Of a stretch of 64,000 nt of DNA, positions 17,296-26,280 are shown in pieces. Made by a program: the position numbers and the translations under genes. Each line of letters starts with the position of its first letter. Position 1 is the stretch's first letter. The notes beneath the pieces were generated by a model. It was not told where the DNA came from. It worked only from the letters and a program-made list of their open reading frames with translations, and ran no database searches. Origin of the DNA: JAEYXS01 sp943367715 (GTDB taxonomy: Bacteria; Verrucomicrobiota; Verrucomicrobiia; Limisphaerales; JAEYXS01). The DNA lies in NCBI GenBank assembly GCA_943367715.1, contig CALRJY020000016.1, forward strand, positions 1 to 64,000, given 5' to 3'.

Positions 17296-18132
17296 AGGGC
17301 GGCTCAAAAAACGGCGCGAGTCGGACGAGAGCAGCCCTGAGATAATCCCAGGTGACTGGGGAAAGGCCGGGACAGGCTGATTGCCCCGACCCCTCAACGA
17401 AGCCCGCAAGGGTCGACGCTGCAGGCAGGATTCACCGATGCCACTGGATGGGGTCGCGCCCGTTCCAGTCAAACGCGAAAAAAGGCATCTGGCGGCCAGG
17501 AACGATTAGAAACCGTTTCGACCCGAGTAAAGTAGTCCGGGCCCGTTTCGAGCCCGCACGAATCGCAGTCACCCCAGAGGGTGAAAGATAGCTACTGCGC
17601 ATCAGCACGGAGACGGCGAAAACGTGGTGAAAGCCACGCCGCGAAAAACACCGAAAGGTGAACAAGCGGATGCAGTCCCCGGGAAGGTCACTGAGTCTGG
17701 GCAAGATTCGTGAAAACCTTCCGACCTTGTCGGCGACGCCGTAAAAAACGGTTCGCTGGCATGTGAGCGAAATGCTACCTGAGAGTTAAGAGGTCAGACC
17801 CGTTGCACGGGGCCAACGCACCGCCAAAAGCGGTGGCCGACCCCGGGCAGAGAGGTCAAGACGCGGAACGCAGTCACAAGCGTGTCTTGACCCGGTCCGC
17901 CAGCCGGTGGCGCAACCACCAGCCGAAGCGGGCCCAGAGGCCTCACTCAACAATCCAGCCGTCGCAAGACGCTGGACGGCCCTGCTACGAGGCCGATAAC
18001 TCCGCTTGCCGTGGAGAATGGCGTCGGGAAGCTGGCAGCCTATGTGCGCCTAATGTCAGCACGGGAAAGAGAGTGCGGCGAACTCCCACCCCCCATTTTG
18101 TCCCCGTTCGGTCGCAAGACCGGGCGGGGACA
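17296..18132 (+). ncRNA. Candidate large structured non-coding RNA
   Basis: About 0.84 kb between the sulfatase gene and cysK with no plausible protein, but dense plus-strand hairpins. Examples are agggcggctc/gagcagccct (17296-17338, one mismatch), cgtggt-GAAA-gccacg (17623-17638), cacc-GAAA-ggtg (17649-17660), ggaaggt/accttcc (17682-17722), ttcgct/agcgaa (17752-17771), caccgc/gcggtg (17819-17835), ggtcaagac/gtcttgacc (17854-17892), ccag-cgtc-GCAA-gacg-ctgg (17955-17975) and tgtccccg-cggtc-GCAA-gaccg-cggggaca (18099-18132). GNRA tetraloops fix the strand as plus. It lacks the conserved blocks of RNase P RNA, tmRNA, SRP RNA or group II domain V. The ends are estimates. The bases between 17039 and 17295 hold nothing clear. 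Confidence 0.5.
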
Positions 18133-18271
18133 CTTGCGTACCGGCAGAAGTGAACATATCGCGCTGCGATAAAATCTGAGGGCATGGTAAAAAAACTTGC
18201 TCCAAAACCGTAATGCGCGGAAACTTGCATCCACATTTTTCCGAGGTAACTGATTAATTTCGAAAACGATT

Positions 18272-19267
18272 ATGGGACGCATCTATAACAATATCGTGGA
18301 GACGGTCGGGCGTACACCGCTGGTCCGCCTGAATCGCATTCCGGCCAGCGCAGGCATTGATCCCGGCACCAGCATCCTGCTGAAGTGCGAGTTCTTCAAT
18401 CCCTTGGGCAGCGTGAAAGACCGTATCGGCATGGCGATGATCGAGGACGCCGAGCAGAGCGGCATCTTGAAGAAAGATACCGTCATCATCGAGCCCACGA
18501 GCGGTAATACGGGCATCGCCCTGGCGTTCGTCGCCGCCGCGAAGGGCTATAAAATTATCCTCACCATGCCCGAAACGATGTCGCTGGAGCGCCGCACCTT
18601 GCTGGCGATGCTCGGTGCCAAAGTCGTCCTGACCCCCGGAGCGGAAGGCATGCGCGGAGCCATCAACAAGGCCGAGCAGCTCGCGAAGGAAACGCCGAAC
18701 TCATGGATTCCCCAGCAGTTCGAGAATCCCTCGAACCCGGCAATCCATATGAAGACGACCGCTGTGGAGCTGTGGGAAGACACGGATGGTAAGATCGATA
18801 TCTTCGTATCCGCCGTCGGTACCGGTGGCACCATCACGGGCTGCTGCGAGGTCATCAAGCCCAAGAAGCCGTCCTTCCAGGCTATCGCCGTGGAACCGAA
18901 AGATTCTCCCGTCATCACACAGACCCTCGCCGGCGAAGCCGTGAAACCCGGTCCGCATAAGATCCAAGGCACGGGCGCGGGCTTCGTGCCGAAGAACCTC
19001 CATTTGAAAGATTCCACGGGCAAGCCGCAGATCGTCGAAGCCGTTCAGGTGACGAACGATGATGCGTTTGCCATGGCCCGCCGTCTGGCGAAGGAAGAGG
19101 GCATTCTGGTCGGCATCTCCACCGGCGCCAATGTCTGGGCCGCCTTGGAAATCGCCAAGCGTCCGGAAAACAAAGGCAAAACCATCGTCACCGTGGCTTG
19201 CTCCACGGGTGAGCGCTACCTGAGCACGGCCCTCGCTGCGGAGGCGAAAGCCGAAGTGGGCGGCTGA
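18272..19267 (+). CDS. cysK: Cysteine synthase A (O-acetylserine sulfhydrylase)
   Basis: The 331-residue PLP enzyme makes cysteine from O-acetylserine and sulfide. It shows the Schiff-base Lys49 in NPLGSVKDRIG, the substrate loop EPTSGNTG (residues 74-81), the phosphate-binding SAVGTGGTITG and the C-terminal CSTGERYLST with the Ser that contacts the pyridine nitrogen. Length and order match CysK rather than cystathionine beta-synthase. It follows the structured RNA candidate by about 140 bp and ends in its own terminator, so it may be transcribed separately or as part of a leader-controlled unit. Confidence 0.93.
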   Translation: MGRIYNNIVETVGRTPLVRLNRIPASAGIDPGTSILLKCEFFNPLGSVKDRIGMAMIEDAEQSGILKKDTVIIEPTSGNTGIALAFVAAAKGYKIILTMPETMSLERRTLLAMLGAKVVLTPGAEGMRGAINKAEQLAKETPNSWIPQQFENPSNPAIHMKTTAVELWEDTDGKIDIFVSAVGTGGTITGCCEVIKPKKPSFQAIAVEPKDSPVITQTLAGEAVKPGPHKIQGTGAGFVPKNLHLKDSTGKPQIVEAVQVTNDDAFAMARRLAKEEGILVGISTGANVWAALEIAKRPENKGKTIVTVACSTGERYLSTALAAEAKAEVGG

Positions 19268-19286
19268 TTCACTCTTAGCTTTACGG

Positions 19287-19316
19287 AGGCCGGGGAAGTC
19301 ATTTCCCGGCCTTTTT
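19287..19316 (+). terminator. Rho-independent terminator of cysK
   Basis: Arms of 11 bp with one G-T pair (19287-19297 and 19302-19312, loop gtca) are followed by TTTTT. Confidence 0.85.
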
Positions 19317-19419
19317 GCTGTCCTGATGTCGTCGTCAGGCAAGGAATGGCAAGAAACGGCCCAAAATACCTTAAGATTTTGCTTTTCTCATAAATACGAA
19401 CACGTAGCTTTTCCCGCCT

Positions 19420-19833
19420 ATGGAATTGACTGTGATTTTGTTGAAGCCTGACTGCGTCCAGCGGAACCTGATCGGTGAAGTGATCGGCCGTTTCGAGAAG
19501 AGCGGCCTGAAAGTGCGTGCCTGCAAGATGATGCAACTGACGGATGCCTTGCTGAAGGACCACTATTCCCATTTGGCCGACAAGCCCTTTTTCCCGGAGA
19601 TCGCCAGTTTCATGCAGTCCGCCCCCGTGGTGGCCATGATCTTGGAAGGCAAGGACGTGATCGTGAAGGTACGCGACATGGTCGGCCCCACGGACTCCAC
19701 GAAGGCGCCGAAGGGCAGCATCCGTGGCGATTTGGGCAAGACGAAGATGGAGAACATCGTCCACGCTTCCGATACCCCGGAGAACGCCGCCGCCGAAGTG
19801 AAGCGCTTCTTCAAGCAAGAAGAGATTTTCTAA
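19420..19833 (+). CDS. ndk: Nucleoside diphosphate kinase
   Basis: The 137-residue enzyme balances NTP pools by moving the gamma phosphate through a phospho-His. All core motifs are present: ILLKPDCVQRNLIGEVIGRFE, the GPTDSTKAPKGSIRGDLG loop, and the catalytic His115 in NIVHASDTPENA. The length is typical of the family. It lies between the cysK terminator and its own terminator, so it is probably a single-gene unit. Confidence 0.95.
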   Translation: MELTVILLKPDCVQRNLIGEVIGRFEKSGLKVRACKMMQLTDALLKDHYSHLADKPFFPEIASFMQSAPVVAMILEGKDVIVKVRDMVGPTDSTKAPKGSIRGDLGKTKMENIVHASDTPENAAAEVKRFFKQEEIF

Positions 19834-19863
19834 GGCGCATCCGCCAGAATTCAGTTTCAAAGG

Positions 19864-19891
19864 CCTGTCACCGCAAGGTGACAGGTTTTTT
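19864..19891 (+). terminator. Rho-independent terminator of ndk
   Basis: A hairpin cctgtcacc-gcaa-ggtgacagg (19864-19885) is followed by a run of six T. Confidence 0.88.
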
Positions 19892-20012
19892 AATGCACAT
19901 AAATTGGCGGTTTATCAAATTAGGCGTTACAATCGGGTTGCAGATGTCGCCAAATAGGTTACCCTTATCGCGCCATCAGGGAGACACATTATAGATAATA
20001 AAAGGTAAAGCC

Positions 20013-21359
20013 ATGCGAACACGTAATCTGCTTCATGCACTGACGGCGGCTGCCTTGATGGCAGTATCGTTCACGACCTTTGGTCGCGCTCCCATCGCCA
20101 CCAATGACACCTATTCCGTAGGGAATAACACAACGCTCACGGTGCCCGCACCCGGCGTGCTGTCGAATGATACGCCTGATAATGGCGGTCAGACCCTGAC
20201 TATTTCGGCATTGGCCTCCCAAACGTTCACCTTTGACGGCATCACGTTTGACCAGGCACTGACTCCGAACCAGATATTTGTCCTGCCTGTAGGCACATAT
20301 AGCAATGCGGTGGTGAATTCAGTGGCCACTGGCGTGTCTGGTTCTGTTGCTGGTTTTCCCGAGAGCACGACAGGCTTCAAAGACGCTCTCTCCATAGGCC
20401 GGCTATACGAGGACTCAGTGACAGCCGGATCCACCAAGGGGGTAAATCTGCCCTTGGGTAATGATGGCACCGCTAACCGCAGCGGTATCGAACTGCGTTG
20501 GGCTGCTGGTGTCATGCTGACCAATCTGGCGGGCGATGATTTTGTAGTGTTTGAAGCGGGCACCACGGGTGCTGCGGAAGCTTTCATGGTCCAAGTGCAC
20601 AACCCGACCGATGATACATGGAGTCAGTGGGTATATATCAAAGCACAATCCTTCAAACTGTATGTGGGTAATGGTAGCGAGGGCCTGCATTCTACTAAAT
20701 TCAATCTCGATTCCTTCGGCATTGCGGCGAACGGCCAGGTGGACCGAATCCGCATCGTGAATATCACCAATGAAGACCGCATGGTTAATGCCTCGGGCGA
20801 TGGAACGGTCTTGGCGGATGACAATGGGGCGACCAGCACCAACCTGCCATTGACGCCCGCTGGCGCTGCTTTTGCGCCGGGAGCCCTTGATCCCGATATC
20901 GTTTACGTCGGCTCACTCCACGCCCTGCAAGCCACAATCCCTTCCTATGCCGCGACCAGCGAACTGGGTGCCACCGTCGTGCTGAATTCCGACGGCAGTT
21001 TCACCTATGATCCGACCGGTGCAGGCGATTTGCAGGAATTGGCCCCGGGCGACTCAGTGGTTGATACCTTCTATTACCTCATCACGGATAGCGTTCAGGG
21101 CTATGCCCGCGGGGTGGTCAGCATCACCGTTTCGGCCCCGGACCTGCCAGCCTTGACCATCACCTTGTCGGGCAGCAATGTGATCATCAGGTGGCCGAAT
21201 ACGCCGGGTTTTATCCTCCAATCCACCCCCACTCTGACCGCTCCAGACTGGTCTGATGTGGAAATCGTGCCGACTGAGGATGGGGATGACCTGACCGTGA
21301 CCATCGATGCCTCCACGGGAACCAGTTTCTTCCGCCTGATCAACGCTCCTCCGGGTTGA
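20013..21359 (+). CDS. Secreted surface protein with split VCBS/Ig-like repeat
   Basis: The 448-residue protein has a signal peptide (about 1-25). A cadherin-like/VCBS repeat begins right after it (NDTYSVGNNTTLTV...GVLSNDTP) and appears to resume near residue 310 (LGATVVLNSDGSFTYDPTG ... DTFYYLITD). A separate beta-rich segment of about 250 residues lies between the halves (IELRWAAGVMLTNLAGDDFVVFEAG). The last 70 residues (VIIRWPNTPGFILQSTP ... SFFRL) resemble the C-terminal domain found on many verrucomicrobial secreted proteins, possibly for sorting or attachment. No catalytic motif is seen. It is flanked by terminators on both sides. Confidence 0.7.
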   Translation: MRTRNLLHALTAAALMAVSFTTFGRAPIATNDTYSVGNNTTLTVPAPGVLSNDTPDNGGQTLTISALASQTFTFDGITFDQALTPNQIFVLPVGTYSNAVVNSVATGVSGSVAGFPESTTGFKDALSIGRLYEDSVTAGSTKGVNLPLGNDGTANRSGIELRWAAGVMLTNLAGDDFVVFEAGTTGAAEAFMVQVHNPTDDTWSQWVYIKAQSFKLYVGNGSEGLHSTKFNLDSFGIAANGQVDRIRIVNITNEDRMVNASGDGTVLADDNGATSTNLPLTPAGAAFAPGALDPDIVYVGSLHALQATIPSYAATSELGATVVLNSDGSFTYDPTGAGDLQELAPGDSVVDTFYYLITDSVQGYARGVVSITVSAPDLPALTITLSGSNVIIRWPNTPGFILQSTPTLTAPDWSDVEIVPTEDGDDLTVTIDASTGTSFFRLINAPPG

Positions 21360-21398
21360 GCGGTTTTCCCTCGCGCAAGCAATATTCATCAATCTCAC

Positions 21399-21427
21399 GG
21401 GCGCCCCTTGAATGAGGGCGCCCTTTT
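21399..21427 (+). terminator. Rho-independent terminator before thiH
   Basis: The arms gggcgccc/gggcgccc (21399-21406 and 21416-21423) with a 9-base loop are followed by TTTT. Confidence 0.7.
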
Positions 21428-21441
21428 GCTAGTGTGGGGCC

Positions 21442-22644
21442 ATGTCGTTTGTGAATGAGTTCAATGCGCTGCCGTTTCCGGCCTTGCTCGAGGTGGCCCG
21501 GAACGCGGAGCGCGAACGCGTGCGGCAGGTGCTGCAACGGTCTCCGGCGAGCCTCGCGGACTTTGCTGCCTTGCTGTCCCCGGCAGCCGGTGAATCGCTC
21601 GAAGAACTCGGACGCCGCTCGCAAGTGCTCACGAAGCAGCGCTATGGCCGCGTCATCCGGCTCTTCGCCCCGCTTTACCTTTCCAACGAATGCATCAATA
21701 ACTGCAAGTATTGCGGCTTCTCCCGGGATAATCCCATCCTGCGCGTCACCCTCTCAGTTGACGAAGTGATGAACGAAGCCCGCGCATTGAAAGAGCAGGG
21801 GTTCCGTAATGTGCTGGTGGTGGCGGGCGAACATCCCAAGTTTGTCTCCAATGGATACTTGGCGGATTGCACCCGCGCCCTGCATGAAGAGATGCCGAGC
21901 GTCTCGCTGGAAGTCGGGCCGATGGAGACGGAAGAGTATCGTCCTATAGTGGAAGCCGGAGCGGATGGGCTCGTGGTCTACCAAGAGACCTATGACCGGG
22001 GCATTTATGCCGATATGCACACGGCGGGCCCGAAGCGCAATTTCGATTGGCGCTTGGAAACTCCTGAGCGCGCTTATGAAGCCGGGTTCCGTCGTTTGGG
22101 CATCGGGGCGCTGTATGGTTTGGCAGACTGGCGCTATGAAGCCATCTCGGTGGCGGCCCATGCGCAATATCTGCTGCGGCATTGCTGGAAATCGCAAGTC
22201 ACCATTTCTTTGCCGCGCTTGCGTCCCTGTGCCGGTGAATTCGAGCCGTTGACGCATCTGGGCGATCGTGAACTGGCGCAACTGATCTGTGCCTTCCGCC
22301 TGTTCCTGCCGGATGTGGGACTCGTTCTTTCCACGCGTGAACCCGCACGTTTACGCGATGGGCTCATGCCGTTGGGCATCACCATGATCAGTGCGGGGAG
22401 CCACACGGAGCCGGGTGGTTATACCGGAGCGGGCAAGGAGCGCATTCATCGCACGGAGAAAGGGCGCATCGTGGAGTTGGCTGCCGGGGCGAGCGAATGG
22501 TCCGCCGTGCCCGAACGCAGCACGAATGCGACTGGACAATTTGACATCGCCGATGAACGTTCTCCGCAGGAGATGGCTGAAGTATTACGCCGCCTCGGGT
22601 ATGAACCGGTCTGGAAAGACTGGGATGCTGCGCTGACCGCCTGA
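21442..22644 (+). CDS. thiH: 2-iminoacetate synthase (radical SAM)
   Basis: The 400-residue enzyme cleaves tyrosine to dehydroglycine (2-iminoacetate) and p-cresol for the thiazole half of thiamine. It has the radical-SAM cluster Cys at 84, 88 and 91 (CINNCKYCGF), then LVVAGEHP, the QETYD motif, and GIGALYGLADWRYE, which are typical of ThiH. The C-terminal MISAGSHTEPGGY also matches. Only the very N-terminus varies. thiS lies downstream, separated by a metallopeptidase gene. No thiG or thiE is in the window, so the pathway must be completed elsewhere. Confidence 0.9.
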   Translation: MSFVNEFNALPFPALLEVARNAERERVRQVLQRSPASLADFAALLSPAAGESLEELGRRSQVLTKQRYGRVIRLFAPLYLSNECINNCKYCGFSRDNPILRVTLSVDEVMNEARALKEQGFRNVLVVAGEHPKFVSNGYLADCTRALHEEMPSVSLEVGPMETEEYRPIVEAGADGLVVYQETYDRGIYADMHTAGPKRNFDWRLETPERAYEAGFRRLGIGALYGLADWRYEAISVAAHAQYLLRHCWKSQVTISLPRLRPCAGEFEPLTHLGDRELAQLICAFRLFLPDVGLVLSTREPARLRDGLMPLGITMISAGSHTEPGGYTGAGKERIHRTEKGRIVELAAGASEWSAVPERSTNATGQFDIADERSPQEMAEVLRRLGYEPVWKDWDAALTA

Positions 22645-22647
22645 AGA

Positions 22648-23760
22648 ATGTGGTATCGACTCCAAGTATGGTGCCTCTTGCTGCTGGGATTCCTCCCTGC
22701 GGGCCATGCTATTGCCGATGAGATAGAGGTGAAGGAGGTGCACTGTTTTGTTTGTGATATGGTCTATAAGACCGGCAAACACTTCTATTACATCCATCCT
22801 CTCACCAAGAAGAAGATCGATGTCTGCGCCACGTGCAAGGAACTGAAACAGCATTGTAGCAAGTGCGGCATACCGGTGAAGGAGACGGCGGAGAAAACCA
22901 AAGATGGCCGGTATTTTTGCGCCATCGACTTTCCTCTGGTCGCACTGGATGAGGAAGAAGTCCGCCGGATGTTCGCGGCTGCCATTGTGGAGCTGGGGCG
23001 TTTGAGCAAGGGGCGGATGGTGCTTAAGAATCCGACGGTGACGGTGAATGTTTTCGATCTCGATTATTGGAATAGCAAAGCCATGCCCGGGGAAAAGCAG
23101 CAATCTACCATGCAGCGGCATGGTCTCTCCACTTCGCGGCAGGCTGGCAATGGGCTGGTCCATACGGTGTTGTTGCACCGGGGATTGTATAAGGATGAGA
23201 TGGTCGCCGTGTGCGCGCATGAATACACCCACCTGTGGATCAATGAGAACAAACCGGAGGGCCGGACCATTGAGCCGCATACGATCGAAGCGGTCTGTGA
23301 AGTGGCCGCGCTGGCGCTGATGGAGCATCTGCAGATGCCCAATCAGATCACACAGATCATGGAGAACACTTACACGGATGGCCGCATCAAGCCGGCGGCG
23401 GAGTATTACAAGGTGCATGGCCTCAACCGCGTGCTGGATTGGGTGGTGGATGGGCAGCAGGAGGCGTTCAGCGAGCAGGATTTCCAAGTGGCCTACCGGC
23501 ATCCCGGAGCGGCTGATGTCTGGCAGGCGCCCGCCCAGGCTTACCGGCAGGAGTTTGACCGGTTAAACCTGAAAAGCGTGATCGTCACCAAGGAAAAAAC
23601 CGTGGCCCTGATCAATGACAAGACGTTTGTCAAAGGCGAGGAGCGCAAGCTGGACGTCGCGGGAAAGAAGCTTCTGGTGAAGCTGATCGAGATCAGTGAT
23701 GAAGCCGTGTTCTTGCAGGTCGAAGGCACCAAAGAACCCTTGAAGCTGTGGCGCGATTAG
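22648..23760 (+). CDS. DA1-like zinc metallopeptidase with LIM-type zinc-binding region
   Basis: The 370-residue protein has an N-terminal hydrophobic signal (1-23). It then has paired Cys C33-x2-C36, C60-x2-C63, C70-x2-C73 and C91-x2-D94, spaced like a LIM double zinc finger. Residues 100-290 are a gluzincin-type peptidase: HEYTHLWIN (His191, Glu192, His195) and a following IEAVCEVAALALMEH that would supply the Glu ligand. The order LIM plus HExxH plus this second motif matches the DA1-like peptidase family, known from plant ubiquitin-regulated DA1. It starts 3 bp after thiH and ends just before thiS. Targets are unknown; the signal peptide suggests action outside the cytoplasm. Confidence 0.68.
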   Translation: MWYRLQVWCLLLLGFLPAGHAIADEIEVKEVHCFVCDMVYKTGKHFYYIHPLTKKKIDVCATCKELKQHCSKCGIPVKETAEKTKDGRYFCAIDFPLVALDEEEVRRMFAAAIVELGRLSKGRMVLKNPTVTVNVFDLDYWNSKAMPGEKQQSTMQRHGLSTSRQAGNGLVHTVLLHRGLYKDEMVAVCAHEYTHLWINENKPEGRTIEPHTIEAVCEVAALALMEHLQMPNQITQIMENTYTDGRIKPAAEYYKVHGLNRVLDWVVDGQQEAFSEQDFQVAYRHPGAADVWQAPAQAYRQEFDRLNLKSVIVTKEKTVALINDKTFVKGEERKLDVAGKKLLVKLIEISDEAVFLQVEGTKEPLKLWRD

Positions 23761-23768
23761 GTCATCCC

Positions 23769-23981
23769 ATGTCTGAGCCAAATACTGTCACCGCCAATGG
23801 CCGCGCACTGCCGCTGGAACAGGGCTGTTCCCTGGTGGAGTTCCTCACCCGCCAGCAGTTGCTGCCCAAAAGTGTGGTGGTGGAACTGAACGGAGAGGCA
23901 GTGTCGCCTTCTGAATTCGAGCACCGGATGGTACGGCCGGGTGACCGGTTGGAGATCGTCCGGATTGTGGCGGGCGGCTGA
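23769..23981 (+). CDS. thiS: Sulfur carrier protein ThiS
   Basis: The 70-residue ubiquitin-like protein carries sulfur as a C-terminal thiocarboxylate for thiazole formation. It ends in the required Gly-Gly (IVRIVAGG) and has the family strand pattern TANGRALPLEQG ... VVVELNGEAV ... RPGDRLEIV. The ATG at 23769 was preferred because it starts the domain at the normal place. It lies 8 bp after the metallopeptidase gene and probably shares a transcript with thiH. Confidence 0.9.
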   Translation: MSEPNTVTANGRALPLEQGCSLVEFLTRQQLLPKSVVVELNGEAVSPSEFEHRMVRPGDRLEIVRIVAGG

Positions 23982-24045
23982 ACCCGGCGCAAAAAATTCT
24001 TCCGGCGGGTTGACGACTCGCCAATTTTGAATCAAGTAAATCCCC

Positions 24046-25425
24046 ATGAAGTTGAAGTTTGAAACTGTGTATCGCGGATTCATCGGGCTCTGCCTGTTGA
24101 TGCTGTTGTGGTCGTTTTATGCCAGTGCGCAGACGAATGTCACTGTGATCCCCGCGGGCTCGAACACGACCGTGATCGTGAACCAGGAAAAGGCTGAGAC
24201 GGGTAAAAGCGATGGTAAGAAGACCAAGGCCGAGACTGACGAGGAGAAGAAAAAAGAAGAGGATGATAAGCAGAAACAGGATTGGATCACTTTCGGTCTG
24301 GATCAGTATCCGCCCCTGCGTGACACGTTGATACTCGAAACTCCGCTTTGGAAGTATATCTCCTCCCTGATCTATATCTTCCTCGCGTTCTACGTGTCCA
24401 AGTTTTTGGATTTCCTCGTGGGAGTTTGGTTGAAGCAGTGGGCCAAGAAAACGAGCACCCAGTTCGATGACCTGTTGCTGGAACTGGTTCACGGACCGGT
24501 CAAAGTCGTCAGTTTCGTCATTTTCCTGCATTTCGGCCTGAGCGTCTTTGACTGGCCGGATGCCATTGAAAAGTTCTTTTCCAAGGCGCTGCTCATCGTG
24601 GTGGCCGTCTCACTGACGTACATGATCCTGAAGCTGGTGGACCTGCTGATGGGCTACTGGCGCGAAAAGCACAGGCACGAGGCGGACAGTTCTTTTGATG
24701 ACCAGCTTTACCCCATCGTCCGCAAGAGTTTGAAGATGTTCATCATCGTGGTGGCGGTACTGGTCACTTCCTCCAATCTCGGTGTGAACATCACGGCGGC
24801 CATCGCTTCGCTGTCCATTGGTGGTCTGGCGATTGGTCTGGCGGCGCAGGATACGCTGGCGAATCTGTTTGGTGCCGTGGCGGTATTTCTCGACAAACCT
24901 TTCCGCATCGGCGACCGCATCAAGCTGGATGCGGTGGATGGCACGGTGGAAACCATCGGCCTGCGCAGCACGCGGGTGCGTAATTTGGATGGATTCCTAG
25001 TGACCATTCCCAACAAGACGATGGGCAATGCCACCATCACGAATATTACCCGCCGTCCCACTATCAAGACGACGATGGTGATTGGGGTGACCTACAACAC
25101 GCCGTACGAGAAGCTGCAGCGGGCGATTGAGATACTCCGGGAGGTCTATAAGAAGAACGAGAAGACGGAAGACTTGCTAGTGAATTTCACCAATTTCGGT
25201 CCTTCGTCATTGGACATACAGGTGGTGCACTGGTGGGGGAACATCGATGGTCGGGAACACCTGGCCGGTATGCATCTGATGAACATGGAAGTGAAACGCC
25301 GGTTTGATGAAGAGAAGATCGAGTTCGCCTTCCCCACGCAGACGGTTTACTTGCGGCAGGACTCCGAGTGGAAACTGACGGCCGAGCAGGTGAAAGAGCC
25401 GGTCAAAAAGCTGGAAGCTTCCTGA
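24046..25425 (+). CDS. MscS-family mechanosensitive channel
   Basis: The 459-residue membrane protein has a signal-like N-terminus (1-28), a charged Lys/Glu-rich segment (about 50-80) and several membrane helices. The MscS pore/beta-domain core reads NITAAIASLSIGGLAIGLAAQD, then FLDKPFRIGDRIKLDAVDGTVE, then IGLRSTRVRNLDGFLVTIPNK. Family members open under membrane tension to release osmolytes. The length fits the medium-size class. It follows thiS by 64 bp and may be transcribed on its own. Confidence 0.9.
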   Translation: MKLKFETVYRGFIGLCLLMLLWSFYASAQTNVTVIPAGSNTTVIVNQEKAETGKSDGKKTKAETDEEKKKEEDDKQKQDWITFGLDQYPPLRDTLILETPLWKYISSLIYIFLAFYVSKFLDFLVGVWLKQWAKKTSTQFDDLLLELVHGPVKVVSFVIFLHFGLSVFDWPDAIEKFFSKALLIVVAVSLTYMILKLVDLLMGYWREKHRHEADSSFDDQLYPIVRKSLKMFIIVVAVLVTSSNLGVNITAAIASLSIGGLAIGLAAQDTLANLFGAVAVFLDKPFRIGDRIKLDAVDGTVETIGLRSTRVRNLDGFLVTIPNKTMGNATITNITRRPTIKTTMVIGVTYNTPYEKLQRAIEILREVYKKNEKTEDLLVNFTNFGPSSLDIQVVHWWGNIDGREHLAGMHLMNMEVKRRFDEEKIEFAFPTQTVYLRQDSEWKLTAEQVKEPVKKLEAS

Positions 25426-25481
25426 TGACCCAGCGGCAAATCCCTTGGGCAAAATGACCTGACGAGGTAAGTTGAATCCAC

Positions 25482-26276
25482 ATGGCGAAGCATGACAATC
25501 CGGCATTGATGGCTTTCCTCGCGGAACTACCTGCTCAAAGGGAGTTTGCCCAAGTGCTTATCAGCCGTCGTGAGGAGGCTTTTGAATTGCGGCACGTGGC
25601 TGACGTTGCGACTGCGGATGCTGCCTTGGAGTGGGTAGAGGTCGAGGCGTTGCGGGTCTTGGCAAATAACACGGATGCGGGAGCATTTCGTCCGCTTAAA
25701 TCAGCACCCAATCTCCGGAGCGGCTGGCGGACCGTGGCGCATACGGCGGATGAATTGGAGCGCAGCCTGGCACATTTGTATCCCGGGGCCTTGGCGGATT
25801 GGTATTCAGTGCGCCAGTCGTCGCCGCCGGTTACGCACTACCGGGACTACGTCAACCGTCAGACGGGGATGTATCGCATCACCCAGATGCTGACGGATGG
25901 GCAGGTAAGGGATTTGGCGCACGCAGGTTGCCACCGCGATTCCTGTCTCAAGCAACGCCTGTGGGCTGGACCGGGATTGGCAACGGATGACGTCCAGGAG
26001 AAGAGCCTTATTCCCTGCCTGGAACCGTGTGCCATGGTGTTGGAGTTTGCCCGGAAATCGATGCGGCTGGAGCAGGAGGAGAAGGCGACGTCCCAGGTCT
26101 CTGCGGGTGATCTGGAAACGTTGCAGGCGGCAGTGGAACTCGCGCTCACCAATCCGGCAAAGGTCAATCGCGAGGCGGATTTCAATGCGCCGGACAACCC
26201 CCGCCGGTTGCGCCGGCTGAAGATTCAAGTGGAACGTTGGCTTGCGGAAGTTCCACAAAAAGCGGATAAGGAGTAA
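25482..26276 (+). CDS. DR2241-like 4Fe-4S cluster protein
   Basis: The 264-residue soluble protein has two Cys pairs in the C-terminal half, HRDSCLKQRLW preceded by GCH, and IPCLEPCAMVLEFAR. This pattern fits the 4Fe-4S domain described for Deinococcus DR2241-type proteins, which are sometimes fused to sirohydrochlorin chelatase. No chelatase domain is present here. The N-terminal half (VEVEALRVLANN ... GWRTV) would be the stabilising domain. The role is unknown. The next gene starts 4 bp after its stop codon, so the two are probably co-transcribed. Confidence 0.5.
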   Translation: MAKHDNPALMAFLAELPAQREFAQVLISRREEAFELRHVADVATADAALEWVEVEALRVLANNTDAGAFRPLKSAPNLRSGWRTVAHTADELERSLAHLYPGALADWYSVRQSSPPVTHYRDYVNRQTGMYRITQMLTDGQVRDLAHAGCHRDSCLKQRLWAGPGLATDDVQEKSLIPCLEPCAMVLEFARKSMRLEQEEKATSQVSAGDLETLQAAVELALTNPAKVNREADFNAPDNPRRLRRLKIQVERWLAEVPQKADKE

Positions 26277-26280
26277 AGCC

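Noticed and set aside
17500..17700. RNase P RNA, because of a gagtaaagtagtccgggc stretch and agggtgaaag
   Set aside because: The conserved core blocks of RNase P (GAGGAAAGTCC and ACAGAAnCCGGCTTA) are not found in the right order, so the likeness is weak.
17296..18132. tmRNA or group II intron as explanation of the structured region
   Set aside because: No tag reading frame, tRNA-like end or domain V hairpin was found on either strand.
17803..18153. A 116-codon plus-strand frame inside the structured region
   Set aside because: The translation is Arg/Pro/Ser-rich with no fold pattern, and hairpin arms run across the frame.
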